Counted from the stretch's first letter, positions 17,925-27,565 are shown. The stretch is 64,000 nucleotides of DNA from Methylobacterium mesophilicum SR1.6/6 (GCF_000364445.2 NZ_CP043538.1:598501-662500), one strand, 5' to 3'. The notes: generated from the letters alone by a model not told the origin. Made by a program: numbers and translations.

Positions 17925-19670
17925 ATGACCGCACTCGCCAAGATCGTTCACCCCGCACCCGAGGTCGAGGCGGAGCCCGATCTGACCGACGGCTTCCACC
18001 TCGTCATCGACGCGCTCAAGCTCAACGGCATCGAGACGATCTACGGTGTCCCGGGCATCCCGATCACCGATCTCGGCCGCATGGCCCAGGCCGAAGGGAT
18101 GCGGGTGATCTCGTTCCGCCACGAGCAGCATGCCGGCAACGCGGCGGCGATCGCGGGCTTCCTCACCCAGAAGCCGGGCATCTGCCTCACCGTCTCGGCC
18201 CCGGGCTTCCTCAACGGCCTGACCGCTCTGGCCAACGCGACCACCAACTGCTTCCCGATGATCCTGATCTCGGGCTCCTCCGAGCGTGAGATCGTCGACC
18301 TTCAGCAGGGCGACTACGAGGAGATGGACCAGCTCGCCATCGCCAAGCCCCTGTGCAAGGCGGCCTTCCGCGTGCTGCACGCCGCCGATATCGGCATCGG
18401 CGTCGCCCGCGCGATCCGCGCCGCCTGCTCCGGCCGTCCGGGCGGCGTCTACCTCGACCTGCCCGCCAAGCTGTTCGCCCAGGTGATGGACGCCGAGGCC
18501 GGCCAGAAGTCGCTGGTCAAGGTGATCGATCCGGCGCCCGCCCAGCACCCCGCTCCCGAGGCGATCGCCCGGGCGCTCGAGGTCCTGAAATCCGCCAAGC
18601 GGCCGCTGATCGTGCTCGGCAAGGGCGCCGCCTACGCCCAGGCCGACGAGGCGATCCGCGCGCTCGTCGAGACGAGCGGCATCCCCTACGTGCCGATGAG
18701 CATGGCCAAGGGCCTCCTGCCCGACACCCACCCGCTTTCGGCCGGCGCGGCGCGCTCCACGGCGCTGAAGGACTCGGACGTGGTGCTGCTGATCGGCGCC
18801 CGTCTCAACTGGCTCCTGTCGCACGGCAAGGGCAAGAGCTGGGGCGAGCCGGGCTCGACCAAGTTCATCCAGATCGACATCGAGCCCCGCGAGATGGACT
18901 CGAACGTCGAGATCGTGGCCCCGGTGGTCGGCGACATCGCCTCATGCGTGCACGCGCTGCTCGACGGCATGGGCAAGGGCTGGCAGCAGCCCCCGTCCGA
19001 CTGGATCGAGACGCTCAAGACCAAGCGCGAGGCGAACGTCGCCAAGATGGCGCCGAAGCTCATGAGCAACGCCTCGCCCATGACCTTCCACGCCGCGCTC
19101 GGAGCGCTCCGCACCATCGTGAAGGAGCGGCCGGACGCGATCCTGGTCAACGAGGGCGCCAACACCCTCGACCTCGCCCGGGGCATCATCGACATGTACC
19201 AGCCGCGCAAGCGCCTGGACGTCGGCACCTGGGGCATCATGGGCATCGGCATGGGCTTCGCCGTCGCGGCCGCCGTCGAGACCGGCAAGCCGGTGCTCTG
19301 CGTGGAGGGTGACAGCGCCTTCGGCTTCTCCGGCATGGAGGTCGAGACGATCTGCCGGTACGGCCTGCCGGTCTGCATCGTGGTGTTCAACAACAACGGC
19401 ATCTACCGCGGCACCGACACGGATCCGACCGGTCGCGACCCGGCCACCACCGTGTTCGTGCCGGATTCCCGCTACGACAAGATGATGGAGGCCTTCGGCG
19501 GCGTCGGCTACCACGTCACCACGCCGGACGAGCTGACCCGCGCGGTCAATGAGGCGATGAACTCGGGCCGTCCCGCCCTGGTCAACGCCGTCATCGACCC
19601 GGCGGCCGGCAGCGAGAGCGGCAACATCGGCAGCCTCAACCCGCAGAGCGGGATCAAGAAGAAGAAGTGA
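17925..19670 (+). CDS. oxc: oxalyl-CoA decarboxylase
   Basis: A 581-residue thiamine-diphosphate enzyme that turns oxalyl-CoA into formyl-CoA and CO2. The catalytic Glu lies in [12 protein letters not shown] (about 66); [18 protein letters not shown] and [28 protein letters not shown] are typical of oxalyl-CoA decarboxylase rather than acetolactate synthase. The ThDP/Mg site is seen as [15 protein letters not shown] (from about 462) to [11 protein letters not shown]. It follows oxlT closely, with a ribosome site (CCGGAGA) before ATG, and is ended by two hairpins. In methylotrophs the formyl-CoA made here feeds formate or C1 metabolism; that link is from known biology, not from this window. 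Confidence 0.96.
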   Translation: MTALAKIVHPAPEVEAEPDLTDGFHLVIDALKLNGIETIYGVPGIPITDLGRMAQAEGMRVISFRHEQHAGNAAAIAGFLTQKPGICLTVSAPGFLNGLTALANATTNCFPMILISGSSEREIVDLQQGDYEEMDQLAIAKPLCKAAFRVLHAADIGIGVARAIRAACSGRPGGVYLDLPAKLFAQVMDAEAGQKSLVKVIDPAPAQHPAPEAIARALEVLKSAKRPLIVLGKGAAYAQADEAIRALVETSGIPYVPMSMAKGLLPDTHPLSAGAARSTALKDSDVVLLIGARLNWLLSHGKGKSWGEPGSTKFIQIDIEPREMDSNVEIVAPVVGDIASCVHALLDGMGKGWQQPPSDWIETLKTKREANVAKMAPKLMSNASPMTFHAALGALRTIVKERPDAILVNEGANTLDLARGIIDMYQPRKRLDVGTWGIMGIGMGFAVAAAVETGKPVLCVEGDSAFGFSGMEVETICRYGLPVCIVVFNNNGIYRGTDTDPTGRDPATTVFVPDSRYDKMMEAFGGVGYHVTTPDELTRAVNEAMNSGRPALVNAVIDPAAGSESGNIGSLNPQSGIKKKK

Positions 19671-19675
19671 CGGCG

Positions 19676-19747
19676 GCGGGCCCTTCGGGGCCCGCGACCG
19701 GGATGTCTTCACGCCGGCCGGACCGCTCTGCGGTCCGGCCGTCTTTG
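19676..19747 (+). terminator. double hairpin terminator after oxc
   Basis: First hairpin: GCGGGCCC, TTCG loop, GGGCCCGC (19676-19695). Second: GGCCGGACCGC (19716-19726), TCT, GCGGTCCGGCC (19730-19740), then GTCTTTG. Both stems are perfect and the second has the T-rich tail of an intrinsic terminator. The next gene begins 35 bases later, so it is either separately started or reached only by read-through. Confidence 0.85.
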
Positions 19748-19775
19748 CTTCGGACCACGCCACGGACGTCCCGCC

Positions 19776-20468
19776 ATGATCGACCCCGACCTCGCGGGAC
19801 GCCTCCAGTTCCGCCACCGTCTGCCCACGCACGAGCCTCTCCCCCCGGGCCGGCATGACCTCGGCCTCTTCGCCGAGCGCGACGCCGTGCTGGTGGTTCC
19901 CGAAGGCCTCGATCCGCGCCGGCCCTGCCGACTCGTCGTTCTGTTTCACGGTGGCGGCGGCAGCGCGGAGCGTATCCTGCCGATGCTGGAGGAGCACGCG
20001 CGGGCCGAGCGTTTCCTGCTCCTCGTCCCGCAATCGCTGTTTCCGACCTGGGACATCGTCATCGCCGGCCACGGGCCCGACCGGGAGCGCATTGCGGCGG
20101 CCCTCGCGGCCGTAGCGGACCGGTTCCTGCTCGATCCGGAGCACCTCTGCTTTGCCGGACACTCGGACGGCGGCAGCTACACGCTCTCCCTCGGACTCGC
20201 CAACGGTGACGTGGCGCGCCAGCTCATCGTCTCGTCGGCCGGCTTCCTCTCGGTGCATCTGCAGGTCGGCGCGCCGCGGATCTTCCTGTCGCACGGCATC
20301 CGGGACGAGCAGATCCCGATCGATCGGAGCGCACGCGTCCACGTGCCCAAGCTGCGGGATGCCGGCTACGACGTGACCTATGTCGAGTACGACGGCCCCC
20401 ACGTGCACCAGCCGCCAGTCGTAGCGCAGGCTGTGGCGTTCTTCCTGGCGGCTGCGGGCGCCGCGTAG
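19776..20468 (+). CDS. alpha/beta hydrolase (carboxylesterase/phospholipase-like)
   Basis: A 230-residue cytoplasmic serine hydrolase without signal peptide. The expected elements are in order: oxyanion region VVLFHGGGGSAERILPMLE, nucleophile Ser in AGHSDGGSYT, acid Asp in SHGIRDEQIPI, and His in GPHVHQPPV. The fold and size are those of carboxylesterase/phospholipase proteins. The substrate is unknown. It lies between oxc and the convergent frc, but a terminator precedes it, so a role in oxalate use is not implied. The start codon has only a weak ribosome site. Confidence 0.8.
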   Translation: MIDPDLAGRLQFRHRLPTHEPLPPGRHDLGLFAERDAVLVVPEGLDPRRPCRLVVLFHGGGGSAERILPMLEEHARAERFLLLVPQSLFPTWDIVIAGHGPDRERIAAALAAVADRFLLDPEHLCFAGHSDGGSYTLSLGLANGDVARQLIVSSAGFLSVHLQVGAPRIFLSHGIRDEQIPIDRSARVHVPKLRDAGYDVTYVEYDGPHVHQPPVVAQAVAFFLAAAGAA

Positions 20469-20630
20469 TCATACATCCCAAAGCGGGGGTGCCGTCCGAT
20501 CGCGCGCCCGTGCGCCGGATCAGGGACCCGACCAACCGTCTCTCCGAACCGTCTCCGAAGGCGCCCCCCGTCGGCCCTTGCGAGGCAACCCGGGAGCAAC
20601 GAGCTCAGCGACTCGGCGACGTCGCACTGT

Positions 20631-20656
20631 CCTGGATTGCTTCGCTCCGCTCGCAA
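20631..20656. repeat. 26-bp dispersed repeat, copy 1
   Basis: Begins CCTGGATTGCTTCGCT and ends CTCGCAA. Two further copies are at 52801-52826 and 55783-55808, each in a gap between genes and in the same orientation. The copies differ at only two positions near CTNCGCTC. Here it is followed by bases that pair with its CGCTCCGC part. Confidence 0.8.
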
Positions 20657-20686
20657 GCGCGGAGCGGCCTCGGTGCCGGCGCATGG

Positions 20687-20714
20687 AAAAGGGCGGCGCC
20701 GCGAGGCACCGCCC
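20687..20714 (-). terminator. intrinsic terminator of frc
   Basis: On the minus strand GGGCGGTGCC, TCGC, GGCGCCGCCC (plus-strand 20691-20714) forms a 10-bp stem with one G-U pair and is followed by TTTT. It is 30 bases after the frc stop. Confidence 0.85.
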
Positions 20715-20744
20715 TGTCTCAGGACCGCAAATGGTGCCGGTCAA

Positions 20745-21995
20745 TCAGACCGCGCGGGCCTCGTGCATCGCCCGGATCTGCTCCTGCGTGTAGCCGAGGC
20801 CTTCCAGCACCTCGTCGGTGTGCTCGCCCAGCAGCGGCGAGGCCTTCACCTCGACCTGCATGTCGGAGAACTTGATCGGGCTTCCGACGGTCAGGTATTT
20901 GCCGAGCTTCGGGTGCGCCACCTCGACGACGGTTCCGCTCTCGCGCAGGGACTTGTCCTCGGCGATCTCCTTCATCGACAGCACCGGCGCACAGGGAATG
21001 TCGTAGGTGCGCAGGATGTCGACCGCCTCGAATTTGGTCTTGTCGGCGAGCCACTCCTCGATCGTCTTGAAGATGTCGAAGATCTTATCCTGCCGAGCCC
21101 GCGGGGTGTTGTAGGCCGGATCGGTGATCCACTCCTCGTGGCCGAGCGCCTTGCAGATCGGCGCCCAGGCATGGCCCTGGATGGTGAAGTAGATGTAGGC
21201 GTTCGGGTCGGTCTCCCAGCCCTTGCACTTCAGAACCCAGCCCGGCTGACCGCCGCCGCCCGCGTTGCCGCCGCGCGGCACCACGTCGGAGAACTCGCCG
21301 TGCGGGTACTGCGGGTACTCCTCGAGGTAGCCGAGGGCGTCGAGGCGCTGCTGGTCGCGCAGCTTCACCCGGCAGAGGTTGATCACCGAGTCCTGCATCG
21401 ACACGGCGACCTTCTGGCCCTTGCCGGTCTTGTTCTTCTGATGAAGCGCCGTGAGGATGCCGATGGCGAGGTGCATGCCGGTGTTGGAGTCGCCGAGCGC
21501 CGCGGCGCTGACGGTGGGCGGCCCGTCCCAGAAGCCCGTGGTCGAGGCGGCACCGCCCGCGCACTGGGCGACGTTCTCGTAGACCTTCAGGTCCTCATAA
21601 TGATGGCCGTCCGAGAAGCCCTTCACCGAGGCCAGGATCATGCCCGGGTTCAGTTCCTGGATACGCGCCCAGGAGAAGCCCATACGGTCGAGGGCGCCGG
21701 GGCCGAAATTCTCGACCATGACGTCGGAGTCCTTGATGAGCTTCTCGAGGACTTCCTTGCCGGCCTGGGTCTTGGTGTCGAGGGTGAGCGAGCGCTTGTT
21801 CGAGTTCAGCATCGTGAAGTAGAGCGCGTCCGCGTCCTCGACGTGGCGCAGCTGCGTGCGGGTCACGTCGCCGGCGCCGGGGCGCTCGACCTTGATCACG
21901 TCGGCGCCGAACCACGCGAGGAGCTGCGTGCAGGCAGGACCGGCCTGAACGTGCGTGAAGTCGATAATCTTGATGCCTTCCAGCGGCTTGCTCAT
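20745..21995 (-). CDS. frc: formyl-CoA:oxalate CoA-transferase
   Basis: A 416-residue class III CoA-transferase that moves CoA from formyl-CoA to oxalate, giving oxalyl-CoA for Oxc. Numbering matches the Oxalobacter enzyme: the catalytic aspartate is Asp169 in [48 protein letters not shown] and [12 protein letters not shown] are family signatures, and the C-terminus [16 protein letters not shown] is standard. The start at 21995 has an AGGGAGAA ribosome site. A PAS-domain gene ends 67 bases upstream on the same strand, so the two may be co-transcribed; the oxlT-oxc unit faces it from the other side. Confidence 0.96.
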   Translation of the reverse strand: MSKPLEGIKIIDFTHVQAGPACTQLLAWFGADVIKVERPGAGDVTRTQLRHVEDADALYFTMLNSNKRSLTLDTKTQAGKEVLEKLIKDSDVMVENFGPGALDRMGFSWARIQELNPGMILASVKGFSDGHHYEDLKVYENVAQCAGGAASTTGFWDGPPTVSAAALGDSNTGMHLAIGILTALHQKNKTGKGQKVAVSMQDSVINLCRVKLRDQQRLDALGYLEEYPQYPHGEFSDVVPRGGNAGGGGQPGWVLKCKGWETDPNAYIYFTIQGHAWAPICKALGHEEWITDPAYNTPRARQDKIFDIFKTIEEWLADKTKFEAVDILRTYDIPCAPVLSMKEIAEDKSLRESGTVVEVAHPKLGKYLTVGSPIKFSDMQVEVKASPLLGEHTDEVLEGLGYTQEQIRAMHEARAV

Positions 21996-22062
21996 GGGGC
22001 GTTCTCCCTGTGCGGTTTGGTGATCGGATCCTGCGGATCTTCCTGCGGGCTCAAGCTGCCCG

Positions 22063-22533
22063 TCAGGACCGGTCCGCGGCGGCTTCGAGGTCGGCGACGC
22101 GCTGGCGGAGGCGCTTCTCCTCGGCCCAGCGCTCGGTCTCGTCGCGGATCACCGCGACGATGCCGGTCACTTGGTCGGAGGCGTCCCGCACCATCCCAAC
22201 CGTGAAGGCGATGGAGAGCTGGCGGCCGTCCTTGTGGAGCGCCGGCACCCTCAGGGTCTCTGCCCCGTAGCGAGTGACGCCGGTACGCATGGTCTTCGCG
22301 TATCCGTCCCAGTGGCGACGACGGTGTCGCTCGGGCGTGATCAGGTCGAGCGTGCGGCCCAACGCCTCGGCGGCGCTGAAGCCGAAGATGCGCTCGGCGG
22401 CCGGGTTCCAGACAGTGATCGCACCGTCCGGGTCCGACACCACCACGGCGTCCCCGATGGCCGCGGCCAGTCCGACGATGTCGTCCGACCTCTGCGCCAG
22501 TGCCATCGCGTCAGCTGCCGGCACCAGCTTCAA
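22063..22533 (-). CDS. single PAS-domain sensor protein
   Basis: A 156-residue protein made almost wholly of one PAS domain (about 20-135): [43 protein letters not shown], the central helix, and [25 protein letters not shown] charged helix ([18 protein letters not shown]) ends it. There is no kinase, cyclase or DNA-binding output domain, so it must act through a partner, perhaps by dimerising through the C-terminal helix. The [16 protein letters not shown] stretch resembles FixL-like PAS proteins but I cannot assign a ligand such as haem. It lies just upstream of frc. Confidence 0.85.
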   Translation of the reverse strand: MKLVPAADAMALAQRSDDIVGLAAAIGDAVVVSDPDGAITVWNPAAERIFGFSAAEALGRTLDLITPERHRRRHWDGYAKTMRTGVTRYGAETLRVPALHKDGRQLSIAFTVGMVRDASDQVTGIVAVIRDETERWAEEKRLRQRVADLEAAADRS

Positions 22534-22988
22534 CCTGGTGGCGGGTTCCGTTCCGCGCTGTCAGCGCGCTGACCAGACTCGCTTGGATCGTCATTGGCCC
22601 TCCTGCTCGTGTTCGGAGCTAAAGTTCCAACTCGCCTCTGCGACGGCGCTGCCGCAGCCACGGTGTGTGTGGTATTTGGTATGCCAAATCTGAAATGCCG
22701 TCAACGCCGGGGGTGACAAAAGGCATTTTCTTTCCAGCGGCGACGTTCCGGACGGTCGATCTGCCGGGGCGAGACCTACCGGTCGCGACTTGGCCGGCGA
22801 GCGGCCGTCAGTCCAGGTTGTTTCGCGGAGTTGGCGATGTCTTGTCGTGGGTCAGCACGTTCACGAAAGCCCAGGACGACATGCTTTTGCCGTCTGGGCG
22901 TGCGAGAGCCGCCGAAGCTCCGCGGCACGATGCGGCGACGGAGCGTGTACGGATCGACCGTCGAGGCCGGGGAGGCCGGAATCAAGCC
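22534..22988. other. divergent intergenic region, PAS gene / polysaccharide gene
   Basis: 455 bases between the PAS gene (minus strand) and the KpsE-like gene (plus strand). It contains the TGGTAT palindrome at 22674. A reading frame continues upstream of the plus-strand gene through most of this gap, but its codons look random and the ATG at 22989 fits the family better. Nothing else is recognised. Confidence 0.5.
22674..22689. promoter_or_regulatory. palindrome upstream of the PAS-frc unit
   Basis: ATTTGGTATGCCAAAT has arms ATTTGG and CCAAAT around TATG. It is 141 bases upstream of the PAS gene start and preceded by another TGGTAT-like sequence. The shape is that of a GntR-type or similar operator. 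It could equally serve the divergent KpsE-like gene. Confidence 0.5.
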
Positions 22989-24236
22989 ATGAACATGGAG
23001 ATCCGGAAAGCCGAGGGGCAGCCGGTCACGACCATCGATCGGCAGCAGGCGATCGCCGAGTCTCTTCGGCAGATCGCGCGCATGTCGCGCTTCGCCGATC
23101 GCAAGAAGGGCATTCGGTCCTATCAGACCCACGCCAAGAACGACCCTTGGATCCCAATCCTCTTCATCCTGTGCTTCGTCATGCCGGTACTGGCCGGAGC
23201 GATCTATTACGGGCTGATCGCGTCGAATCGGTATGTCAGCGAGGCGCGCTTCGCGATCCGTCCGGCGATCGGAGCATCCGACAAGGGAATGTCGGAAGCG
23301 GCGGGTTCCTCCAGCAGCTCCAGCGGCCAGAATCAGATGGCCGCGCAGGACACGATGATCACCCGCGAGTACATCCTGAGCCGGCCGATGGTGGAGATCA
23401 TCGAGGCGCAGCTACCGCTGCGCCAGTGGTTCAGCGACGACAGCATCGACTATTTCTCTCGCTTCGATCCTGAGAAGCCCATCGAGAAGTTCGTCCGGTA
23501 CTGGAAGCGGCGCGTCGAAGTCGACGTCGAAGCGGGCTCGGGCATCATGTCGGTGACCGTCGCGGCCTTCGATCCCGAAAAGTCTCTCGCCATCGCCAGG
23601 GCGGTGATGAAAGAGGCTGAGCGGATGGTGAACGACCTCAGCGTCAAATCTCGCACGGAGGCCATGGCGGAGAGCACTCGCGAGTTGAAACTCGCCGAGG
23701 AGAGGATGACCAAGATCCGCCTCGAAACCCGGGATTTGCGCAACCGGCAGGGTGTGCTCGACGCGGAGAAGTCGAACCTCGCCAACCTGAAGATGATCTC
23801 GGAACTGCGCGCCGCCCGCATCAACCTCGCGGTGCAGCTCGCGATCGGCCAGCGGGACCTCGGGCCGGACTCGCGCCGGATCCTCGACATCAAGCAGCAG
23901 ATCAGGGATCTCGACGAGAACATCGCCCATATCGAGCAGCAGGCGGCAAGCCAGGACCCTTCGCAGAAGGGCCTGCTGTCCGACGCACTGACACGCTTCG
24001 AGACGCTGGAAACCGAGCGGAAGAACGCCGAGAAGTACTACCAGCAGGTGCTGACCGCCTATGAGCGGTCACGCATCATCGCGGCCCGACAGGTGGAGTT
24101 CTTCAGCCCGATCGTCGAACCCGTGAAGGCGGAATCCTCGGTCGAGCCGCGGCGGATGCTGATGACCAGCCTGATCGCCGTGGGCGCCGGGCTGCTGTTC
24201 GCCGCCGCCATGTTCGCCCGGAAAATGATGGCCTGA
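22989..24236 (+). CDS. KpsE/RkpR-like polysaccharide co-polymerase (capsule export inner-membrane protein)
   Basis: A 415-residue inner-membrane protein with a first helix at about 55-78 (IPILFILCFVMPVLAGAIYY), a large periplasmic part rich in coiled coil (about 220-370, with many Glu/Arg/Leu heptads) and a second helix at the C-terminus (TSLIAVGAGLLFAAAMF). The IASNRYVSEARFAIRP stretch after the first helix is typical of KpsE and related proteins that link an ABC capsule exporter to the outer membrane. No kpsM, kpsT or glycosyltransferase gene is near, so it serves a distant locus or is a remnant. The start at 22989 was chosen because upstream codons look non-coding. Confidence 0.82.
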   Translation: MNMEIRKAEGQPVTTIDRQQAIAESLRQIARMSRFADRKKGIRSYQTHAKNDPWIPILFILCFVMPVLAGAIYYGLIASNRYVSEARFAIRPAIGASDKGMSEAAGSSSSSSGQNQMAAQDTMITREYILSRPMVEIIEAQLPLRQWFSDDSIDYFSRFDPEKPIEKFVRYWKRRVEVDVEAGSGIMSVTVAAFDPEKSLAIARAVMKEAERMVNDLSVKSRTEAMAESTRELKLAEERMTKIRLETRDLRNRQGVLDAEKSNLANLKMISELRAARINLAVQLAIGQRDLGPDSRRILDIKQQIRDLDENIAHIEQQAASQDPSQKGLLSDALTRFETLETERKNAEKYYQQVLTAYERSRIIAARQVEFFSPIVEPVKAESSVEPRRMLMTSLIAVGAGLLFAAAMFARKMMA

Positions 24237-24262
24237 GCCGAACATTCCCCGGGGACCCAGTC

Positions 24263-24868
24263 TCAGAGTTCGGGGGGCACCCGCGATGCTGTCCGGTCCG
24301 CGGCCGGTCCGACCGTGCCGCCGGTCCAACCTTGCGCGCGCCAGCCTTCCGCACGCTCGTCGAGGTCAATCGAGCCCGCCCGGTTCAGCAGGTTCAAGGC
24401 ACGATCCGCCTGGGCCTCGTCGGCCCGCACGGTGACCAGAGTACCGCCCCGGCGTACGCCCTCGGCATAGGTTTCGGCCTCGCCCTCGCTCAGTCCTGCC
24501 CCGGTCAAACCGCCGATCAGGCCTCCGGCCGCGGCTCCGACGCCGGCGCCCGTCAGGGCGGTCACGAGCCATCCGGCGGCGACCACGGGGCCCAGACCCG
24601 GGATCGCGAGCAGCCCGAGGCCGGCAAGCAGGCCCGCACCGCCGCCCAGGACCGTGCCGACCGTGGCCCCCGTGCCGGCGGCGTCGACCGCCTCTGCGGT
24701 GACAGGCGCGGCGGTGTCGGACGGTTGCGGTCTCGACGGTGCGGTCTTGGTCCGGTTCGAGATGATGCTGATGTCGCCGTGGGGAATCCCCGCCGCCTCC
24801 AGCTGGTCCACCGCACGCGCGGCGGCTTCATAATCGTCGAACAAGGCGGTCAGGGCGCGTGTGGTCAT
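24263..24868 (-). CDS. general stress protein 17M-like, Gly-rich
   Basis: A 201-residue protein. The N-terminus TTRALTALFDDYEAAARAVDQLEAAGIPHGDISIIS is the YflT/GSP17M-like domain; a second copy of that beta-alpha pattern appears near LVTVRADEAQADRALNLLNRAGSIDLDER (about 148-176). Between them is a hydrophobic Gly/Ala-rich stretch (about 66-135) like a glycine zipper, which may insert in or associate with a membrane. Such proteins are often stress-induced in related bacteria, but I see no EcfG motif in its upstream gap. It is convergent with the KpsE-like gene, with 26 bases between the stops. Function is unknown. Confidence 0.75.
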   Translation of the reverse strand: MTTRALTALFDDYEAAARAVDQLEAAGIPHGDISIISNRTKTAPSRPQPSDTAAPVTAEAVDAAGTGATVGTVLGGGAGLLAGLGLLAIPGLGPVVAAGWLVTALTGAGVGAAAGGLIGGLTGAGLSEGEAETYAEGVRRGGTLVTVRADEAQADRALNLLNRAGSIDLDERAEGWRAQGWTGGTVGPAADRTASRVPPEL

Positions 24869-25022
24869 GGGAGGCTCCGGGATCCTCGGGTCTGCGCCGC
24901 GCGCGTGCCGACATCACCGCCAGACTGGGGACGGATCAGCAGGAACTCGCCCTGCGGTGGGCGGCTGCTGACCGATCAAGCGGCAGACCCCACCCGGGTT
25001 CCATCAGGCGCAGGCCTCAAGC

Positions 25023-25041
25023 TTAACGTCCCGCTAACCAT
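25023..25041 (+). promoter_or_regulatory. CtrA-box candidate upstream of flhA
   Basis: TTAACGTCCCGCTAACCAT fits the CtrA consensus TTAA-N7-TTAAC (with the extended TTAACCAT half) at all but one defined position, where C replaces T. It lies about 70 bases before the flhA start. CtrA itself is encoded at 31116-31817 in this window. Confidence 0.65.
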
Positions 25042-25109
25042 CCGCCCGGCAGATCTTGCCGGGTGCGCCGGTGGGAAGCCCTCCCGGCAGCGGGCGGCGG
25101 GTGAGTTCG

Positions 25110-27257
25110 ATGGCGGAGATGGCGAGCGCGCCGGCACGGATGGGAGCGGCGGCGGTCTTGGGCCAGATCGCGCTGCCCACGCGCGGCGACCTCCAGGCTC
25201 TGTCGAAGCGCTCGGACCTGCTGTTCGCCACCGGCGTCATGGCGATCCTGGCGGTGCTGATCTTCCCGCTGCCGGCGATCCTGCTCGACCTGCTGCTGGC
25301 GGTCTCGATCATCATGTCGGTGCTGATCATGATGACCGGCCTGTCGATCGACAACCCCCTGGAATTCACCGTCTTCCCGACGCTGCTGCTCATCGCCACG
25401 ATGCTGCGGCTTGCCCTGAACCTCGCCTCGACCCGCCTGATCCTCGGGCACGGTCACGAGGGAACGGCGGCGGCCGGCCACGTGATCGAGGCGTTCGGCC
25501 ACTTCGTCATGGGCGGCAACTTCGTTATCGGGATCATCGTATTCGCGATCCTGATCATCGTGAACTTCGTGGTGATCACGAAGGGCTCCGGCCGCATCGC
25601 CGAGGTGGCCGCCCGCTTCACCCTCGACGCTATGCCCGGCAAGCAGATGGCGATCGACGCCGACCTGTCGGCGGGCCTGATCGACGAGAAGGCCGCCAAG
25701 GCCCGGCGCGCGGCGCTCGAGGAGGAATCCTCCTTCTTCGGCGCGATGGACGGCGCGTCGAAGTTCGTCCGCGGCGACGCGGTCGCCGCCCTGCTGATCA
25801 CCTTCATCAACGTGGTGGGCGGCATCATCATCGGCGTCGCCCAGCAGGGCCTGAGCTTCGGTGACGCCGCCAAGAGCTACACGCTGCTGACCATCGGCGA
25901 CGGCCTCGCGAGCCAGGTGCCGGCGCTGATCGTCTCGACGGCCGCAGGCCTGCTGGTCTCGAAGGCCGGCGTGCGCGGCGCGGCCGACAAGGCGCTGGGC
26001 AAGCAGCTCGCGCATTACCCCAAGGCGCTCGGCATGTCGGCAGCCGTGATGCTGCTGATCGCCCTGCTGCCCGGCATGCCGATGCTGCCGTTCCTGCTGC
26101 TGGGCGGCGGGGCCGGCTACGCCGCGTGGCGCATCAACAAGACCGCCAAGCTGGCGCCGCCCCTCGACGCGTCGGGTGCGCCGATCGACCCGAAGGCGGT
26201 GGCCGCCGCAGCGGCGGCGAAGGAGGAAACCGTCACCGATCTCCTGAAGCTCGACGATCTCAAGCTCGAGATGGGCTACGCGCTCCTGGCCCTCGTCAAC
26301 GGCGAAGGGCAGGACCGGCTGACGGACCAGATCAAGGCCCTGCGCCGCCAACTCGCGGCGGAACTCGGCTTCGTGATGCCGTCCGTGCGCATCCTCGACA
26401 ACGTCCAGCTCGACGCCAACACCTACGTGGTGCGGGTCAAGGAGATCGAGGCGGGCACGGGGCGGATCTTCCCGGGCCAGTTCATGGCGATGGACCCGAT
26501 GGGCGGGCAGGTGCAGTTGCCCGGCCAGCACCTGCTGGAGCCGACCTTCGGGCTGCCCGCCACTTGGATCGACGCGGCGCTTCGCGATCAGGCGCAGCTC
26601 AAGGGCTACACGGTCGTGGACGCCGCCACCGTGGTTTCGACTCATCTCACGGAAGTGATCAAGGCGCACGTCTCCGAACTCCTCAACCACGTCGAGGTCT
26701 CGAAGCTCCTGCGCGAGCTGCCGAAGGAACATGCCGAGTTGCTCAAGGAGATCGTGCCGTCGCAGATCTCGACCACCGGCATCCAGCGGGTGCTGCAGTT
26801 CCTGCTCGCCGAGCGGGTCTCGATCCGAGACCTCGGCGCGATCGTCGAGGCGGTCGCAGAAGTGGCTGGCGGCGTGAAAAATCCGCGCGACGTGGTCGAG
26901 CATGTCCGCGCCCGGCTGGGCCGGCAGATCTGCGCCCAGTATCAGGACCAGGGCGGAACCCTGCCCATCATCACCCTGTCGCCGGCCTGGGAGCAGGCCT
27001 TCATGGAGTCGATTGTCGGCGAGCGCGAGGAGCGCTACCTCGCCATGCAGCCCTCGAAGCTCAGCGAGTTCGTGAACGCGGTCCGCGACCGGTTCGAGAC
27101 GGCGGCGCGGCAGGGCGAGATGCCCGTCCTGGTCACCTCGGCGCAGACGCGACCCTTCGTGCGCTCAATCATCGAGCGATTCCGTCGCGAGACTCCGGTG
27201 ATGAGCCAGGCGGAGATCCACCCGCGGGCGCGGCTGCGGACGGTGAATTCGATCTGA
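25110..27257 (+). CDS. flhA: flagellar export gate protein FlhA
   Basis: A 715-residue FHIPEP family protein, core of the flagellar type III export gate. The first 330 residues hold eight hydrophobic segments, with the family stretch PTLLLIATMLRLALNLASTRLIL and the FHIPEP-type cytosolic loop (FVRGDAVAALLITFINVVGG). The last 370 residues are the cytosolic domain that binds export chaperones, ending RFRRETPVMSQAEIHPRARLRTVNSI. The start at 25110 is chosen because the 18 residues before it are Pro/Gly/Ser-rich; GTG 25101 is also possible. A CtrA box lies upstream. The adjacent genes are not flhB or fliR, so export genes are scattered in this genome. Confidence 0.95.
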   Translation: MAEMASAPARMGAAAVLGQIALPTRGDLQALSKRSDLLFATGVMAILAVLIFPLPAILLDLLLAVSIIMSVLIMMTGLSIDNPLEFTVFPTLLLIATMLRLALNLASTRLILGHGHEGTAAAGHVIEAFGHFVMGGNFVIGIIVFAILIIVNFVVITKGSGRIAEVAARFTLDAMPGKQMAIDADLSAGLIDEKAAKARRAALEEESSFFGAMDGASKFVRGDAVAALLITFINVVGGIIIGVAQQGLSFGDAAKSYTLLTIGDGLASQVPALIVSTAAGLLVSKAGVRGAADKALGKQLAHYPKALGMSAAVMLLIALLPGMPMLPFLLLGGGAGYAAWRINKTAKLAPPLDASGAPIDPKAVAAAAAAKEETVTDLLKLDDLKLEMGYALLALVNGEGQDRLTDQIKALRRQLAAELGFVMPSVRILDNVQLDANTYVVRVKEIEAGTGRIFPGQFMAMDPMGGQVQLPGQHLLEPTFGLPATWIDAALRDQAQLKGYTVVDAATVVSTHLTEVIKAHVSELLNHVEVSKLLRELPKEHAELLKEIVPSQISTTGIQRVLQFLLAERVSIRDLGAIVEAVAEVAGGVKNPRDVVEHVRARLGRQICAQYQDQGGTLPIITLSPAWEQAFMESIVGEREERYLAMQPSKLSEFVNAVRDRFETAARQGEMPVLVTSAQTRPFVRSIIERFRRETPVMSQAEIHPRARLRTVNSI

Positions 27258-27565
27258 GGGGGTCGGGTCGCTGGCTGTCCACCGCGCGATCATCGTCGAT
27301 GGATGATCTCCCGGACATGGGGGGCCGGCCAGACATCCAGGTCCCGACCCCGTCACAATCTTGGGGCCGCGAAGCGGGGCCCGGAAGCCGGACACGCGCC
27401 TGGCTCAGAACCTTGGGCTGGTGGCGGCTCTGGTTTCCGGCCCCGCCTGGCGGCGCCCCGGAATGACGCAGGGCTCATTCTGCCGCCCGTGCGCTGGCTG
27501 GATAAGCGGTTTGAGCAACCTGAACGGCGCTGGGCCGATGTCGAACGATCGGTCGCCCGTATGCC
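27258..27565. other. intergenic region with palindromic element
   Basis: 308 bases between convergent genes. GCGGGGCCCGGAAGCC (27374-27389) pairs with GGTTTCCGGCCCCGC (27432-27446), leaving a long loop; this may be a mobile-type intergenic palindrome or a read-through barrier. No gene is seen. Confidence 0.55.

Noticed and set aside
22665..22988. Upstream extension of the KpsE-like gene by 108 codons
   Set aside because: The extra residues lack family similarity and lie before the basic leader and first helix expected for this family.
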